A stretch of 58,937 nucleotides of DNA from Pseudomonas floridensis (GCF_002087235.1 NZ_MUIO01000014.1:1-58937), one strand, 5' to 3'; counted from the first letter of the stretch, positions 17,595 to 26,672 are shown. Notes: generated from the sequence alone by a model not told the origin. A program made the numbers and translations.

Positions 17595-18328
17595 CACACG
17601 TCTCCTTTGGGCAGGCCTGACTTGGGTGCGCCGTCTCTGGACAGGTCACTGTTCAGGTCGTCGTCCAGATCATCGTTGAAATCAGTCATGGCTGGGCTGT
17701 CGGGAATGCCGGTTCCGGGGCGGGCGCTGTGCAGTACATCGTTGTCATGAGGGTGCGTCGCGACCATTTCTTCGGCGGCCAGCGTTGACGGACTGATCGG
17801 GTCGTAGGGACCTGACGCATCGACATCGGTCAGATCGCCGGTATTCGACGAGCCGGCTACCGAAAGATCCGCCGTGGTCATGTCCGGATCGGTATCGGTC
17901 GATGAGGTGGAGGCTTTTAACAATCGCGACAGGCCCAGGCCAAGCGCCACACTGCCACTGATGAACAGGACCGGATTTTCTCTGGCCAGCCTGCCGGCAT
18001 CCTGCAGCAACTGTTCGGCACTTTTAGTGCGCAGGCTTTCGGCCAGGCGGGTCATGCTCTGAGCGATGTCGGTGACGTAGCGGGACAGGCCCAGATTGTC
18101 ATTGCCTTCCATCTGTTGAGCTGCCGACTGAGCATTCTGGGCCAGGTTCTCTATCTGCTGTGCAGCATTGTCGCGGTATTGCTCGAACTGCGCGCCTGCC
18201 TGTCGGGCGATGTTTTCTGCGTTGCCATGGCTGTCATCCTGCAACCCCTGCAGGTGATCCTGGCCTGCCTGACTGCCAGTATGGGCATTGCCGCTCATGG
18301 AGGTTTCGTTGGTGGTTGCCATCATCAT
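17594..18328 (-). CDS. Single-span envelope protein, first gene of the DUF3618 module
   Basis: This 244-residue protein is not assigned to a named family. It starts with three Met codons, then a polar Gln/Asn-rich helical part (IARQAGAQFEQYRDNAAQQI, ENLAQNAQSAAQQM), one membrane segment (NPVLFISGSVALGLGLSRLL at about residues 127-146), and a long acidic Asp/Ser/Thr-rich tail. The first gene of comparable clusters is sometimes annotated as nutrient-deprivation-induced, a label not testable here. It overlaps the holin-like gene, so all three should be translated together. Confidence 0.75.
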   Translation of the reverse strand: MMMATTNETSMSGNAHTGSQAGQDHLQGLQDDSHGNAENIARQAGAQFEQYRDNAAQQIENLAQNAQSAAQQMEGNDNLGLSRYVTDIAQSMTRLAESLRTKSAEQLLQDAGRLARENPVLFISGSVALGLGLSRLLKASTSSTDTDPDMTTADLSVAGSSNTGDLTDVDASGPYDPISPSTLAAEEMVATHPHDNDVLHSARPGTGIPDSPAMTDFNDDLDDDLNSDLSRDGAPKSGLPKGDV

Positions 18329-18491
18329 TCACCGTTTTCTGTCACCAGATAAAGAGAATGCTCGGCTCACTGCGGACTACGGGCTGGCATTGATTTGCAT
18401 GCTTGCAGAGTGTCGACTCGTGATTTTTCGACGATGTTCCGAAAGGGTGACCAGTGGTCGCGCCACAGGGTCAGAAAAGGCAGCGCGCATA

Positions 18492-18520
18492 AAAAACGGC
18501 GTCGTATAGGACGCCGTACG
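18492..18520 (-). terminator. Intrinsic terminator of csrA
   Basis: On the minus strand ACGGCGTC pairs with GACGCCGT around a 6-base loop and is followed by a run of six T. It lies about 60 bases past the csrA stop. Confidence 0.85.
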
Positions 18521-18577
18521 GCTGATGATCCGCCGCAGGGGCAGATCAGCTTTGAATAAGGGGGTGTGACGAGGGGC

Positions 18578-18766
18578 TTATTGTGGGTCCTGGTTTGGAG
18601 CCAGTTCTGCCTGAATGCGTTTGTAGATTTCTTCGCGGTGTACGGACACATTTTTGGGTGCATTGATGCCCAGCCGGACCTGAAGCCCTTGAACGCCAAG
18701 AATCGTCACGGTGATCTCGTCACCGATATTTATGCTTTCGCCAACTTTGCGAGTGAGTATCAACAT
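18578..18766 (-). CDS. csrA: CsrA/RsmA-family translational regulator
   Basis: This 62-residue protein is a full Csr[21 protein letters not shown], the strand [16 protein letters not shown] with the RNA-contact residues, and [13 protein letters not shown] with the key second RNA-contact arginine. CsrA dimers bind GGA motifs near ribosome sites and change translation or stability of the message; small RsmX/Y/Z RNAs titrate them. Pseudomonas genomes carry several paralogues, and this one looks like the CsrA/RsmI-RsmE side of the family and not RsmA itself. It has its own terminator and stands alone. Confidence 0.95.
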   Translation of the reverse strand: MLILTRKVGESINIGDEITVTILGVQGLQVRLGINAPKNVSVHREEIYKRIQAELAPNQDPQ

Positions 18767-19332
18767 AATCTTTTCCTTGATGGCCTCTTGAAAACGCCTC
18801 TCTCAAGAGGCTGGCGTTTGCCTTTGCGTGGTGGTTGTTGCCGAGTGCATCCAAATGCATCCGTCCTAAGACGTCGCGGTGGTGAATTTAATTCCCTCGG
18901 TTCATTTTCTTGTCATCGAGATTTGCATCCGCGATACGACGAGTGCGCCAATTCTGCCCGTTTTGGCCTGAGAATGCCCGTATTTACTGGTGCAACATAA
19001 AAAGTAACGTGATCCGATGCACAATTCAGGTTCGCCATGGCATTGCTGAAGACAATTGAGCGGGCTTATCCCTGCTCGTTCCTAAGCGTAGGCACGACTT
19101 TGAAACATTGCCTGAGCTTTCTGAAAATTCAACCGAAAGAGCTGTAGGTGTGTGTAGGAAACAGCATTCGGACAGGTTTTCGGGTAAACGAAGCCGGGCC
19201 TGTTCATGTTGTCGGCAGGAAAGGGGAAACGTGTAGGGCGCAAGCGGGCAGGGGAAACCCGAGGGGATACCAGAAGAGAAACGAGCCTTCGCGAGCCTGG
19301 TCGCCCGCGAAGGTGGAGGGAGCGTCTGGCGC
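18767..19332. other. Gene-free spacer between csrA and gntT
   Basis: This 566-base gap holds the csrA promoter region near its left end and the gntT terminator near its right end. No frame looks coding, and I see no RNA gene or repeat. Confidence 0.55.
19286..19313 (-). terminator. Candidate terminator of gntT
   Basis: CCTTCGCG and CGCGAAGG form an 8-bp stem 20 bases past the gntT stop. On the minus strand it is followed by CTCGTTTCTCTTCT, which is T-rich but broken. Confidence 0.55.
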
Positions 19333-20685
19333 TTAAAGGGCCATCGACAGCAGCATGATGAAGATCAGGCCGACCACCGAAAGAATGGTTTCCATCACGG
19401 TCCAGGTCTTGAAGGTTTCGGCAACAGTCATGTTGAAGTACTGCTTGACCAGCCAGAAACCGGCGTCGTTCACGTGCGACAGAATCAGCGAGCCTGCGCC
19501 GGTGGCCAGCACCAGCAGCTCGCGGTTGACGCCTGGAATCAGGCCGACCACAGGCGCCACGATGCCAGCACCGGTGATCGTCGCGACCGTCGCCGAACCG
19601 GTTGCCACACGAATCACCGCCGCCACCAGCCAGGCCAGCATGATCGGGTTGATCTGCGCCTGAACCGCCATGTGACCGATGACATCACCGACACCGCTGG
19701 CAACCAGCATCTGCTTGAAGCCGCCGCCGGCACCAACGATAAGCACGATCGCAGCCACGGGTGCCAGGCTCTGATCGAGCAGTTTCATGATTTTGGAACG
19801 GTCGAAGCCGCGCGCGGCGCCGAAGGTGTAGAACGCCAGTAGCAGTGCGGCCAGCAACGCGGTGATCGGGTGACCGATCAGGTCCATCCAGATGCGGAAC
19901 AGGTTGCCTTCCGGCAGCGCCACGTCGGCGAAGGTCTTGAGCAGCATCAGGAACACCGGCAGCAGAATCGTCACCAGCGTGATGCCGAAACCTGGCAGGT
20001 TCTCGGTGCTCGACTCCTTGGCAATCTGGTCCATCAGTTCCTGCGAAGGCGTGCCCGGAATGTATTTGGAAATCCATTTGCCGTAGATCGGACCGGCAAT
20101 GATTGCGGTCGGCAGCGCGACGATCAGACCGTAGAAAATGGTCTTGCCGATGTCAGCGCCAAAGATGCCGATAGCCAGCAGCGGACCCGGGTGCGGCGGA
20201 ACCAGGCCGTGCACCGCCGACAGGCCGGCCAGCAGCGGGATGCCGATCTTAACGATCGACACACCGGTGCGACGCGCCACGATGAACACCAGCGGGATCA
20301 ACAGCACGAAACCGATTTCGAAGAACAGCGGAATGCCGACCAGAAAGGCCGAGAACATCATCGCCCAGTGCACTTTCTGTTTACCGAATGTGCGGATCAA
20401 CGTTTGCGCAATTTGATCCGCGCCGCCCGAGTCGGCCATCAGTTTGCCGAGCATCGTGCCCAGACCAAGGATGATGCCGACGAAGCCCAGTACGCCGCCG
20501 AAGCCGTCCTGGAAGGATTTCATAACCTTTTCCACCGGCATCCCGGAGGTCAGGCCGAGGAAGCCAGCCGCCAGTGTCAGCGCGACGAAAGGGTGGACCT
20601 TGAATTGGGTGATCAGCAATACAAGGCCAACGATGGTCACCAACGCATCGATGAGCAGGAACGTCTCATGGGTCATACCGAACAT
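19333..20685 (-). CDS. gntT: Gluconate:H+ symporter, GntP family
   Basis: This 450-residue inner-membrane transporter has about 12-14 hydrophobic segments and family patterns such as VAGFLGLTSGMPVEKV-like LAAGFLGLTSGMPVEKVMKS, GIPLFFEIGFVLLIPL, HGLVPPHPGPLLAIG and ATGSATVATITGAGIV. These are the GntP/GntT signatures. It brings gluconate into the cell for phosphorylation by the neighbouring kinase. A perfect GntR-type palindrome lies at 20751-20764 and an AATAATAA motif lies just before its ribosome site, so both GntR and Crc/Hfq control are likely. An internal ATG at 20676 is less well placed. Confidence 0.95.
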   Translation of the reverse strand: MFGMTHETFLLIDALVTIVGLVLLITQFKVHPFVALTLAAGFLGLTSGMPVEKVMKSFQDGFGGVLGFVGIILGLGTMLGKLMADSGGADQIAQTLIRTFGKQKVHWAMMFSAFLVGIPLFFEIGFVLLIPLVFIVARRTGVSIVKIGIPLLAGLSAVHGLVPPHPGPLLAIGIFGADIGKTIFYGLIVALPTAIIAGPIYGKWISKYIPGTPSQELMDQIAKESSTENLPGFGITLVTILLPVFLMLLKTFADVALPEGNLFRIWMDLIGHPITALLAALLLAFYTFGAARGFDRSKIMKLLDQSLAPVAAIVLIVGAGGGFKQMLVASGVGDVIGHMAVQAQINPIMLAWLVAAVIRVATGSATVATITGAGIVAPVVGLIPGVNRELLVLATGAGSLILSHVNDAGFWLVKQYFNMTVAETFKTWTVMETILSVVGLIFIMLLSMAL

Positions 20686-20700
20686 GGGGTGTCTCTCCGG

Positions 20701-20708
20701 TTATTATT
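20701..20708 (-). promoter_or_regulatory. Candidate Crc/Hfq target of gntT
   Basis: The minus strand reads AATAATAA, an exact AANAANAA motif, directly before the CGGAGAG ribosome site of gntT. Motifs of this kind near starts are bound by Hfq with Crc in Pseudomonas and block translation on preferred carbon sources. Confidence 0.6.
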
Positions 20709-20750
20709 TTAAGGGCCGCTACCAACACCAGCGCCTTCTTCGTGTGTGCA

Positions 20751-20764
20751 AGACAGCGCTGTCT
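20751..20764. promoter_or_regulatory. GntR operator candidate before gntT
   Basis: AGACAGCGCTGTCT is a perfect 14-base palindrome 66 bases before the gntT start. The same 14 bases recur before gntK, and a half-conserved copy occurs before gntR. Confidence 0.75.
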
Positions 20765-20782
20765 TTTGCACTTACGCCTTTA

Positions 20783-21310
20783 TCAGGCGTGGGAGTCTTT
20801 CCACCAGGCCGCCGCTTGCGTGCCAATCTCGTCGATGGATTGGGTCGCATCCACCACCAACGTCAGCGGTTCGCCGTAAGGCGGCTCAAGCGTGGCGAAC
20901 TGACTGTCGACCAGGCTGGCGGGCATAAAATGCCCCGGCCGGTGCGAGCAGCGTTCGACGGCGAGTTCCTTGGTCAGTTCCAGAAAGACGAAACCCAGCC
21001 CCGGCACGGCATCGCGCAGGCGCTGGCGGTAGATCAGCTTGAGGGCAGAGCAGGTCAGGACCGGGTGTTCGCCCCGGGCGAGGGCGGCGGCCAGTTCTTC
21101 ACCCAGGCGGGTCAGCCAGCCGGCACGGTCCTGGTCATTAAGGGGGGTTCCAGCACTCATCTTTTCGATATTGGCCGGTGGATGGAAGGCATCACCTTCA
21201 ATGAGGCGGCCTGCGCTCTTGAGTGCGATTTCGGCACCCACGGCACTTTTGCCGCAGCCCGATACACCCATAACCACCAGGGCTGAAATAGCAGTATTCG
21301 CAGTTGTCAC
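20783..21310 (-). CDS. gntK: Gluconokinase
   Basis: This protein of 175 residues phosphorylates gluconate to 6-phosphogluconate, the entry point to the Entner-Doudoroff and pentose phosphate routes. The P-loop GVSGCGKS is at residues 15-22, followed by LIEGDAFHPPANIEKMSAG, PLNDQDRAGWL and LTCSALKLIYRQRLRD, all standard for GntK. The GTG at 21310 was chosen because GAGGTG lies 6 bases upstream; a GTG three codons earlier (21319) would sit on that same ribosome site. It lies between gntT and the divergent gntR, and a perfect operator palindrome overlaps its promoter region. Confidence 0.93.
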   Translation of the reverse strand: MTTANTAISALVVMGVSGCGKSAVGAEIALKSAGRLIEGDAFHPPANIEKMSAGTPLNDQDRAGWLTRLGEELAAALARGEHPVLTCSALKLIYRQRLRDAVPGLGFVFLELTKELAVERCSHRPGHFMPASLVDSQFATLEPPYGEPLTLVVDATQSIDEIGTQAAAWWKDSHA

Positions 21311-21328
21311 AGTAGGCACCTCATCTGG

Positions 21329-21342
21329 AGACAGCGCTGTCT
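21329..21342. promoter_or_regulatory. GntR operator candidate before gntK
   Basis: AGACAGCGCTGTCT, identical to the site before gntT, starts 19 bases upstream of the chosen gntK start. Repressor bound here would block the gntK promoter or early transcription. Confidence 0.75.
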
Positions 21343-21490
21343 TGTCCGGTGGACATCAGGCTCAGCCTGGGCTGTTCCAGTTCTTGTCGTTGTTTTGGGT
21401 TCAACAATCAGCATCGGAGGCTGTTCTCCGTGGCGACCCGGCGCGGGTGGCAAATGTGAAACCAGCGATAAAGCGTTGTCACGGTCCATG

Positions 21491-21504
21491 AGACAGCGCT
21501 ACCT
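21491..21504. promoter_or_regulatory. GntR operator candidate before gntR
   Basis: AGACAGCGCTACCT keeps the left half of the other two sites. Read on the minus strand it gives AAGGTAGCGCT, close to the AC-N-AAG-N-TAGCGCT pattern I recall for P. aeruginosa GntR. It lies 49 bases before gntR and suggests self-regulation. Confidence 0.6.
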
Positions 21505-21552
21505 TATGGGGCATTCGACACATTTGGCAACCCCTATGTTAGTTGGCAACGC

Positions 21553-22569
21553 ATGATACGCATTGGTTCCCGCTCCACCGGTCGTCCGACCCTCAATGAA
21601 GTGGCCCGGCTGGCTGCGGTTTCTCCGATTACCGCGTCCAGAGCCTTGCGCGGCGTCACCACGGTGGCACCCGAACTGGCCGAGAAAGTCAGGGCGGCGG
21701 CGCAGAGCCTGGGCTATGTTGCCAACCCTGCGGCACGCGCGCTGGCTTCCTCCTGCAGCCAGACCGTAGTGGTACTGGTGCCTTCGCTTTCCAACCAGTT
21801 ATTCATCGAAACGCTGGAAGCGATTCAGGATGTACTGCGCCCGCGGGGACTGGACGTGGTGATCGGCAACTATCACTACTCGCCCGATGAAGAAGAAAAG
21901 CTGCTGCGCAACCATCTGGTCAACCGTCCGCGCGGCATACTGCTGACCGGATTCGACCGCACCCCGGCTTCACGGCAGATGCTGGAAGCCAGCGGCATTC
22001 CCTGTGTACACATGATGGAACTGGACCCGCATCAGGGCGCTTACAGTGTCGGATTTTCGCAGCAACAGGCTGGCGCGCAGGCCGCCCGGCATTTGCTGGG
22101 GCGTGGGCGCAAGCGGCTGGCCTATATGGCAGCCCAGCTCGACCCTCGGGTGTTGCAGCGGGGCGCGGGGTTTCGTCAGGTGCTGGAGGAGGCCGGTCTG
22201 TTCGACGCGCAGCTTCAGGTTACGACGCCGTTGCCTTCCTCGATCGGCCTGGGCGGCGAGCTGTTCGCAACGCTGCTGAGCGAGCACCCCGATGTCGATG
22301 GCGTGTTTTTCTGTAACGACGACCTTGCGCAGGGTGCGGCGCTTGAAGCGTTGCGCCTTGGCGTCGCGATTCCGCAGCAAGTGTCGCTGGTCGGTTTCAA
22401 CGACCTGCCGGGTTCGGCGCACATGGTGCCGCGCCTGACCTCCATCCGCACGCCACGCCAGGAGGTCGGCCAACGCGCCGCGCAGCTGCTGCTGGGCCTG
22501 CTCGACGGCATGACCCAGCAAGCCTGCGTAGATCTGGGCTTCGAACTGGTGGTGCGCGAAAGTTCGTGA
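21553..22569 (+). CDS. gntR: LacI-family repressor of gluconate genes
   Basis: This 338-residue regulator has a LacI helix-turn-helix at residues 12-33 (TLNEVARLAAVSPITASRAL), the hinge region with SLGYVANPAARALAS, and a periplasmic-binding-protein-like effector domain (TVVVLVPSLSNQLF, GVFFCNDDLAQGA, SLVGFNDLPGS). Its divergent position next to gntK and gntT, and the repeated AGACAGCGCT sites before all three, identify it as GntR. Gluconate or 6-phosphogluconate would release it from DNA. Confidence 0.92.
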   Translation: MIRIGSRSTGRPTLNEVARLAAVSPITASRALRGVTTVAPELAEKVRAAAQSLGYVANPAARALASSCSQTVVVLVPSLSNQLFIETLEAIQDVLRPRGLDVVIGNYHYSPDEEEKLLRNHLVNRPRGILLTGFDRTPASRQMLEASGIPCVHMMELDPHQGAYSVGFSQQQAGAQAARHLLGRGRKRLAYMAAQLDPRVLQRGAGFRQVLEEAGLFDAQLQVTTPLPSSIGLGGELFATLLSEHPDVDGVFFCNDDLAQGAALEALRLGVAIPQQVSLVGFNDLPGSAHMVPRLTSIRTPRQEVGQRAAQLLLGLLDGMTQQACVDLGFELVVRESS

Positions 22570-22871
22570 ATCGTTCGTGCGGCAGAGGCTGACCAATGGC
22601 GTCAGGCCTCTCCACGCATTCCAACCTGCGCGTCGACCCGTGACGGGGTTGTCTTTCAACGCTGCCCAGCCCGTTTTGCCACTAGTTGTAGCCCGCCACT
22701 GACTGTCATTTCTGTCAGTACCCAAGCCGTCTCGGTCAGTATTCAATGACTTCGGATTTTGGATCCCGGCGGCATAAGTGCCGTCGCTGCTTCGTTTGTT
22801 CGACGGGGCTCTACCTTGTTATCTGTACCCCGTCGTGGCGGTCTTTCGGGACCTGTTAATAGGTGAATGAC
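22570..22871. other. Gene-free spacer after gntR
   Basis: This 302-base gap has no gene. It contains ACTGAC-N10-GTCAGT at 22698-22719 and a further GTCAGT at 22735-22740, which may be a protein-binding site for the beta-propeller gene promoter. Confidence 0.45.
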
Positions 22872-23843
22872 ATGCACAAAAAAGCACCCCAGGACGTACG
22901 CGCTTTGACTCATATGGCAGATCCGGAGGGTACAGGAGTACCGCTGGACATTGCATGGCTGACCGGCATTATTCCGCTGGGCTTCGTGCCCAGAGAAATC
23001 GCCCTGAGTCCCGATGAAAAAACGCTCTACGTGTCCCATGACAGTGGCAGTGAAATCAGCGTGGTGGACATCGAGACGGCGAGCGTGGTGAGCTGTATCA
23101 AGGGGGCCGGGGCTGGAAGTATCACCCTGAGCCCCGATGGCAGACGGCTCTACACCGTCGGCTACTACAAGTGTTTCGTTATCAACACCCTCACGCGAGA
23201 GGTGATCAAGGTCATTGCGTCGAGCTTCGTGAACCGGATCGTCTGCAGCGTCGATGGCCGGTTCATCTATATCTCTTATCAGTACGCGCCAGGTGGGCTG
23301 ATAAGCCAGATCGAAACGCAGCACTACAAACTGATCAATGATTTCGACCTTGGCACCCTGTCGAACGCTTCGCTGGCGCTCGGCGTCAGTCCTGAGAACG
23401 ATAGGGTGTACGCCTCGGCGCTGGCGGACGGGATCGGCACCACGGCCTTGTCGGCCATTGGTACAGTCGATTATCTGCAACACGACATTCCGGGTTTCAG
23501 CGACCCGCGCTCTCTTGCTATCAGTTCGGACGGCACGCGCCTTTATGTTGGCGGCATCGACGAGGTGTATGTGGTCGATGCCGTTCACTGCCGACTGTTC
23601 TATCGAGAAAAAATCGGTTCACAGGGCTACCCGGTAACGGTCATCGGCATTACACCCGATAACCGCTATGTCTATGCGGTCTACACCTGCAACTTCGATG
23701 TCTACAGAATCGACACGATCAAGGGTACCGTCAGTTGCGTGGCCTTCTTTCCATCCCTGGGCGGTTCAGTGCTGAACAAAACAGGTACTCGCCTCTACAG
23801 CACGCACACTGACATGAACTGGGTATCCATCTACACGCTTTAA
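22872..23843 (+). CDS. YVTN/YncE-like beta-propeller protein
   Basis: This protein of 323 residues is made of repeated four-stranded blades with the recurring pattern SPD-x-x-x-LYV (for example IALSPDEKTLYVSHDSGSEI, ITLSPDGRRLYTVG, LAISSDGTRLYVGG, IGITPDNRYVYAVY), typical of the YVTN family. Unlike YncE it has no signal peptide, so it would stay in the cytoplasm unless exported another way. The ATG at 22872 has AGGTG 6 bases upstream. It is alone between gntR and glcB. The function is unknown; such propellers usually act as binding scaffolds. Confidence 0.75.
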   Translation: MHKKAPQDVRALTHMADPEGTGVPLDIAWLTGIIPLGFVPREIALSPDEKTLYVSHDSGSEISVVDIETASVVSCIKGAGAGSITLSPDGRRLYTVGYYKCFVINTLTREVIKVIASSFVNRIVCSVDGRFIYISYQYAPGGLISQIETQHYKLINDFDLGTLSNASLALGVSPENDRVYASALADGIGTTALSAIGTVDYLQHDIPGFSDPRSLAISSDGTRLYVGGIDEVYVVDAVHCRLFYREKIGSQGYPVTVIGITPDNRYVYAVYTCNFDVYRIDTIKGTVSCVAFFPSLGGSVLNKTGTRLYSTHTDMNWVSIYTL

Positions 23844-23901
23844 CGTTGTCAGCTCGTTTCTTCACACTGCTAATGTTTCGACTCTTTTTCCACTCACAGA
23901 T

Positions 23902-23957
23902 GAAAGCCGAACGTTTCTCGGGGCACCGCTTACGGCCACGAGAAATATCCGGCTTTC
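23902..23957. terminator. Long imperfect hairpin between convergent genes
   Basis: GAAAGCCG and TTTCTCG pair with CGAGAAA and CGGCTTTC, with a 4-by-4 internal loop. The inner part can also pair (CCG-CTTA-CGG). It sits between the ends of the propeller gene and glcB and could act as a two-way terminator or 3'-end stabiliser. T-runs are poor. Confidence 0.5.
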
Positions 23958-23969
23958 GACGGTGGCTTG

Positions 23970-26147
23970 TCAGTTCCTGTTCTTGAACGTCAGCCTGGAC
24001 TCATGCAGCAGCGGCTCAGTGTACCCAGCGGGCTGTTCGCACCCTTTGAACACCAGGTCGCAGGCTGCCTTGAAGGCGACGGACTGCTTGAAGTCCTTAG
24101 CCATCGCGCGGTAATGCGAATCGCCTGCGTTTTGCTTGTCGACCACCTTGGCCATGCGCTCCAGCACGCTGTGCACGTATTCGCTGTCGACCACCTTGTG
24201 CAGCAACCAGTTGGCCATGTGCTGGCTGGAAATGCGCAGCGTGGCCCGGTCTTCCATCAGGCCCACGTTATGAATGTCCGGCACTTTGGAGCAGCCCACG
24301 CCCTGTTCGACCCAGCGGACGACGTAACCGAGCAGACCCTGCGCGTTGTTTTCGAGCTCCTCGCGAATCTGCTCCTGAGTCCACTCAGGTTTGGCCACGA
24401 CCGGAATCGTCAGCAGATCGTCGAGCAGTTGCTCGCTGACCTCAGTCAGGCTGACCTGTTCGAGTGTCTGTTGCACGGCGCGTACGTCTACGCGATGGTA
24501 GTGCAGGGCATGCAGCGTGGCCGCTGTCGGTGAAGGCACCCAGGCGGTGGTGGCACCGGATTGCGGATGTCCGATTTTCTGTTCCAGCATGTCCGCCATC
24601 CGGTCTGGCATGGCCCACATGCCTTTGCCGATCTGCGCCCGGCCGCGCAAGCCGCAAGCCAGCCCCACCAGCACGTTGCTGCGTTCATACGCCTTGATCC
24701 AGGGCGCGTTTTTCATCTCGCCCTTGCGCAGCACCGGGCCGGCCTGCATCGCGCTATGGATCTCATCGCCGGTGCGGTCCAGAAAACCGGTATTGATGAA
24801 CGCCACCCGAGCCGAAGCGGCGGCAATGCACGCCTTGAGGTTGACGCTGGTGCGGCGTTCCTCGTCCATGATGCCCATCTTCACGGTGTGGCGCGGCAGC
24901 TTGAGCAGCTCCTCGATGCGCTCGAACAGGTGATCGGCGAACGCCACTTCGTCCGGTCCGTGCATCTTCGGTTTGACGATATAGATGCTGCCCGCACGCG
25001 AGTTGCCGCGCCGCTTGAGATCGTGCAGGGCGATCAGGCTGGTCATCACGCCGTCGAGAATGCCCTCGGGAATTTCATGCCCGTCGTGATCGACAATCGC
25101 CGGATTGGTCATCAGGTGGCCGACATTGCGAATGAACAGCAGGGCGCGCCCACGCAGTTTCAATTCTCCGCCATGGGCTGCCTGATAGGTGCGATCCGGG
25201 TTCAGGCGCCGGGTGATGGCTTTGCCGCCCTTGTCGAGGGTCTCGGTGAGGTCGCCTTTCATCAACCCCAGCCAGTTGCGATACACCAGCACCTTGTCGT
25301 CGGCATCCACGGCGGCAACCGAGTCTTCGCAATCGATGATGGTCGACAGCGCCGACTCCAGGAGCAGGTCCTTGATGCCGGCCACGTCGCTGCTGCCCAC
25401 CGGATGGCGCGGGTCAATCTGGATCTCAATGTGCAACCCGTTGTTCTTAAGCAAGATGGCATCCGGCTTGTCGGGCTGCCCCTGGAAACCGACGTATTTT
25501 TCCGGCTGTTGCAGGACCGTCTGTGTGCCATCGGCCAGCGTAATGCGCAGTTGACCGTCCTGGATGCGGTAATTGCGTGCGTCGATATGGCTGCCTTTGG
25601 CGAGGGGGGCGCTGGTGTCGAGCAACTCGCGGGCGAAAACGATGACCTTGGCGCCGCGCAACGGGTTATAGCCTGCGCTGATCTCGGCACCGTTGGCGGT
25701 GGAAATCGCGTCCGTGCCGTAGAGCGCATCGTACAGTGAACCCCAGCGTGCATTGGCGGCATTGAGTGCATAACGGGCATTGCTGGCGGGAACCACCAGT
25801 TGCGGACCGGCCTGTTCGCTGATTTCCAGGTCGACGTTGGCGGTAGTTGCCGTCACGTGTTCAGGCACTGGCCGCAGGTAGCCGATCGACTGCAGAAAAT
25901 CACGATAGGCGGGCATGTCGCTGATCGGTCCTGGATGGGCCTGGTGCCACTTGTCCAGCTCCGCCTGCAACCGCTCGCGTTCGGCCAGCAGTTTGCGGTT
26001 GCGTGGAGCCAGTTCGTGAACCAGTGCATCAAACCCTTCCCAGAACGCTTCCGGGTCCAGCCCGGTGCCGGGCAGAACCTCCTCGTCGACAAAGCGTTGC
26101 AGATTGACGGCCACCTTGAGGCGTTGGCATTTGACAAAGTCGGTCAT
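23970..26147 (-). CDS. glcB: Malate synthase G
   Basis: This 725-residue enzyme condenses glyoxylate and acetyl-CoA to malate and coenzyme A in the cytoplasm. Length equals the usual isoform G. Recognisable parts are [88 protein letters not shown] and [20 protein letters not shown]. It follows glcG on the same strand and disposes of the glyoxylate made by GlcDEF. A 12-bp hairpin lies in the gap between glcG and glcB, so its level may differ from that of the upstream genes. Confidence 0.97.
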   Translation of the reverse strand: MTDFVKCQRLKVAVNLQRFVDEEVLPGTGLDPEAFWEGFDALVHELAPRNRKLLAERERLQAELDKWHQAHPGPISDMPAYRDFLQSIGYLRPVPEHVTATTANVDLEISEQAGPQLVVPASNARYALNAANARWGSLYDALYGTDAISTANGAEISAGYNPLRGAKVIVFARELLDTSAPLAKGSHIDARNYRIQDGQLRITLADGTQTVLQQPEKYVGFQGQPDKPDAILLKNNGLHIEIQIDPRHPVGSSDVAGIKDLLLESALSTIIDCEDSVAAVDADDKVLVYRNWLGLMKGDLTETLDKGGKAITRRLNPDRTYQAAHGGELKLRGRALLFIRNVGHLMTNPAIVDHDGHEIPEGILDGVMTSLIALHDLKRRGNSRAGSIYIVKPKMHGPDEVAFADHLFERIEELLKLPRHTVKMGIMDEERRTSVNLKACIAAASARVAFINTGFLDRTGDEIHSAMQAGPVLRKGEMKNAPWIKAYERSNVLVGLACGLRGRAQIGKGMWAMPDRMADMLEQKIGHPQSGATTAWVPSPTAATLHALHYHRVDVRAVQQTLEQVSLTEVSEQLLDDLLTIPVVAKPEWTQEQIREELENNAQGLLGYVVRWVEQGVGCSKVPDIHNVGLMEDRATLRISSQHMANWLLHKVVDSEYVHSVLERMAKVVDKQNAGDSHYRAMAKDFKQSVAFKAACDLVFKGCEQPAGYTEPLLHESRLTFKNRN

Positions 26148-26188
26148 GGGGAAGGGCTCCTTGGGGCGTGCTGAAAATGAGTGTCGCG

Positions 26189-26221
26189 CCAGAGCGAGCG
26201 GTGAAGGATCGCTCGCTCTGG
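26189..26221 (-). terminator. 12-bp perfect hairpin between glcG and glcB
   Basis: CCAGAGCGAGCG pairs exactly with CGCTCGCTCTGG around a 9-base loop. No T-run follows on the minus strand, so it may be an attenuator, an RNA-processing site or a stabiliser inside the glc operon and not a full terminator. Confidence 0.55.
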
Positions 26222-26264
26222 TGGTGTGAAACCGGTCTGCGTGCCGCAGAACCGATGAATGAGA

Positions 26265-26672
26265 TCAGTCGGCGTTGAGTGCGGCGACGCCGGCCTTGGC
26301 GACCTGCGCATCCTGATCGGCCTTCACGCCGGACACGCCCACCGCGCCAATCACCTGCCCATCGACGATCACCGGGACGCCACCTTCCAGCGAGGTCAGC
26401 AGCGGGGCGCTGAGGAACGCGGTACGGCCGCCATTGACCATGTCTTCGTAACCTTTGGACTCACGTTTGCCCAGCGCCGATGTACGGGCTTTTTCGATCG
26501 AGATGTAGCTGCTGATCGGCGAGGCATCGTCCAGACGTTCAAAAGCCAGCAGATGGCCGCCGTCGTCAACGATCGCGATCGCCACCGCCCAACCGTTGGC
26601 ATGGGCTTCGCTGCGGGCAGCGCTCAGCATCTGGGTGGTTTCGTTCTGGGTCAAAACGGCTTTTATTTTCAT
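26265..26672 (-). CDS. glcG: GlcG (DUF336, haem-degrading-like) protein
   Basis: This 135-residue protein belongs to the GlcG/HbpS (DUF336) family: AWAVAIAIVDDGGHLLAFER, ISIEKARTSALG, GGRTAFLSAPLL, GGVPVIVDGQVIGAVGVSG. It is a standard member of glycolate operons, but its exact job there is not known; relatives bind haem or cobalamin-related ligands. CTCAGGAG precedes the ATG. It lies between glcF and glcB in the normal order. Confidence 0.93.
   Translation of the reverse strand: MKIKAVLTQNETTQMLSAARSEAHANGWAVAIAIVDDGGHLLAFERLDDASPISSYISIEKARTSALGKRESKGYEDMVNGGRTAFLSAPLLTSLEGGVPVIVDGQVIGAVGVSGVKADQDAQVAKAGVAALNAD

Noticed and set aside
24561..25739. Open frame of 392 codons opposite glcB
   Set aside because: It lies wholly inside malate synthase G on the other strand and has no family pattern.
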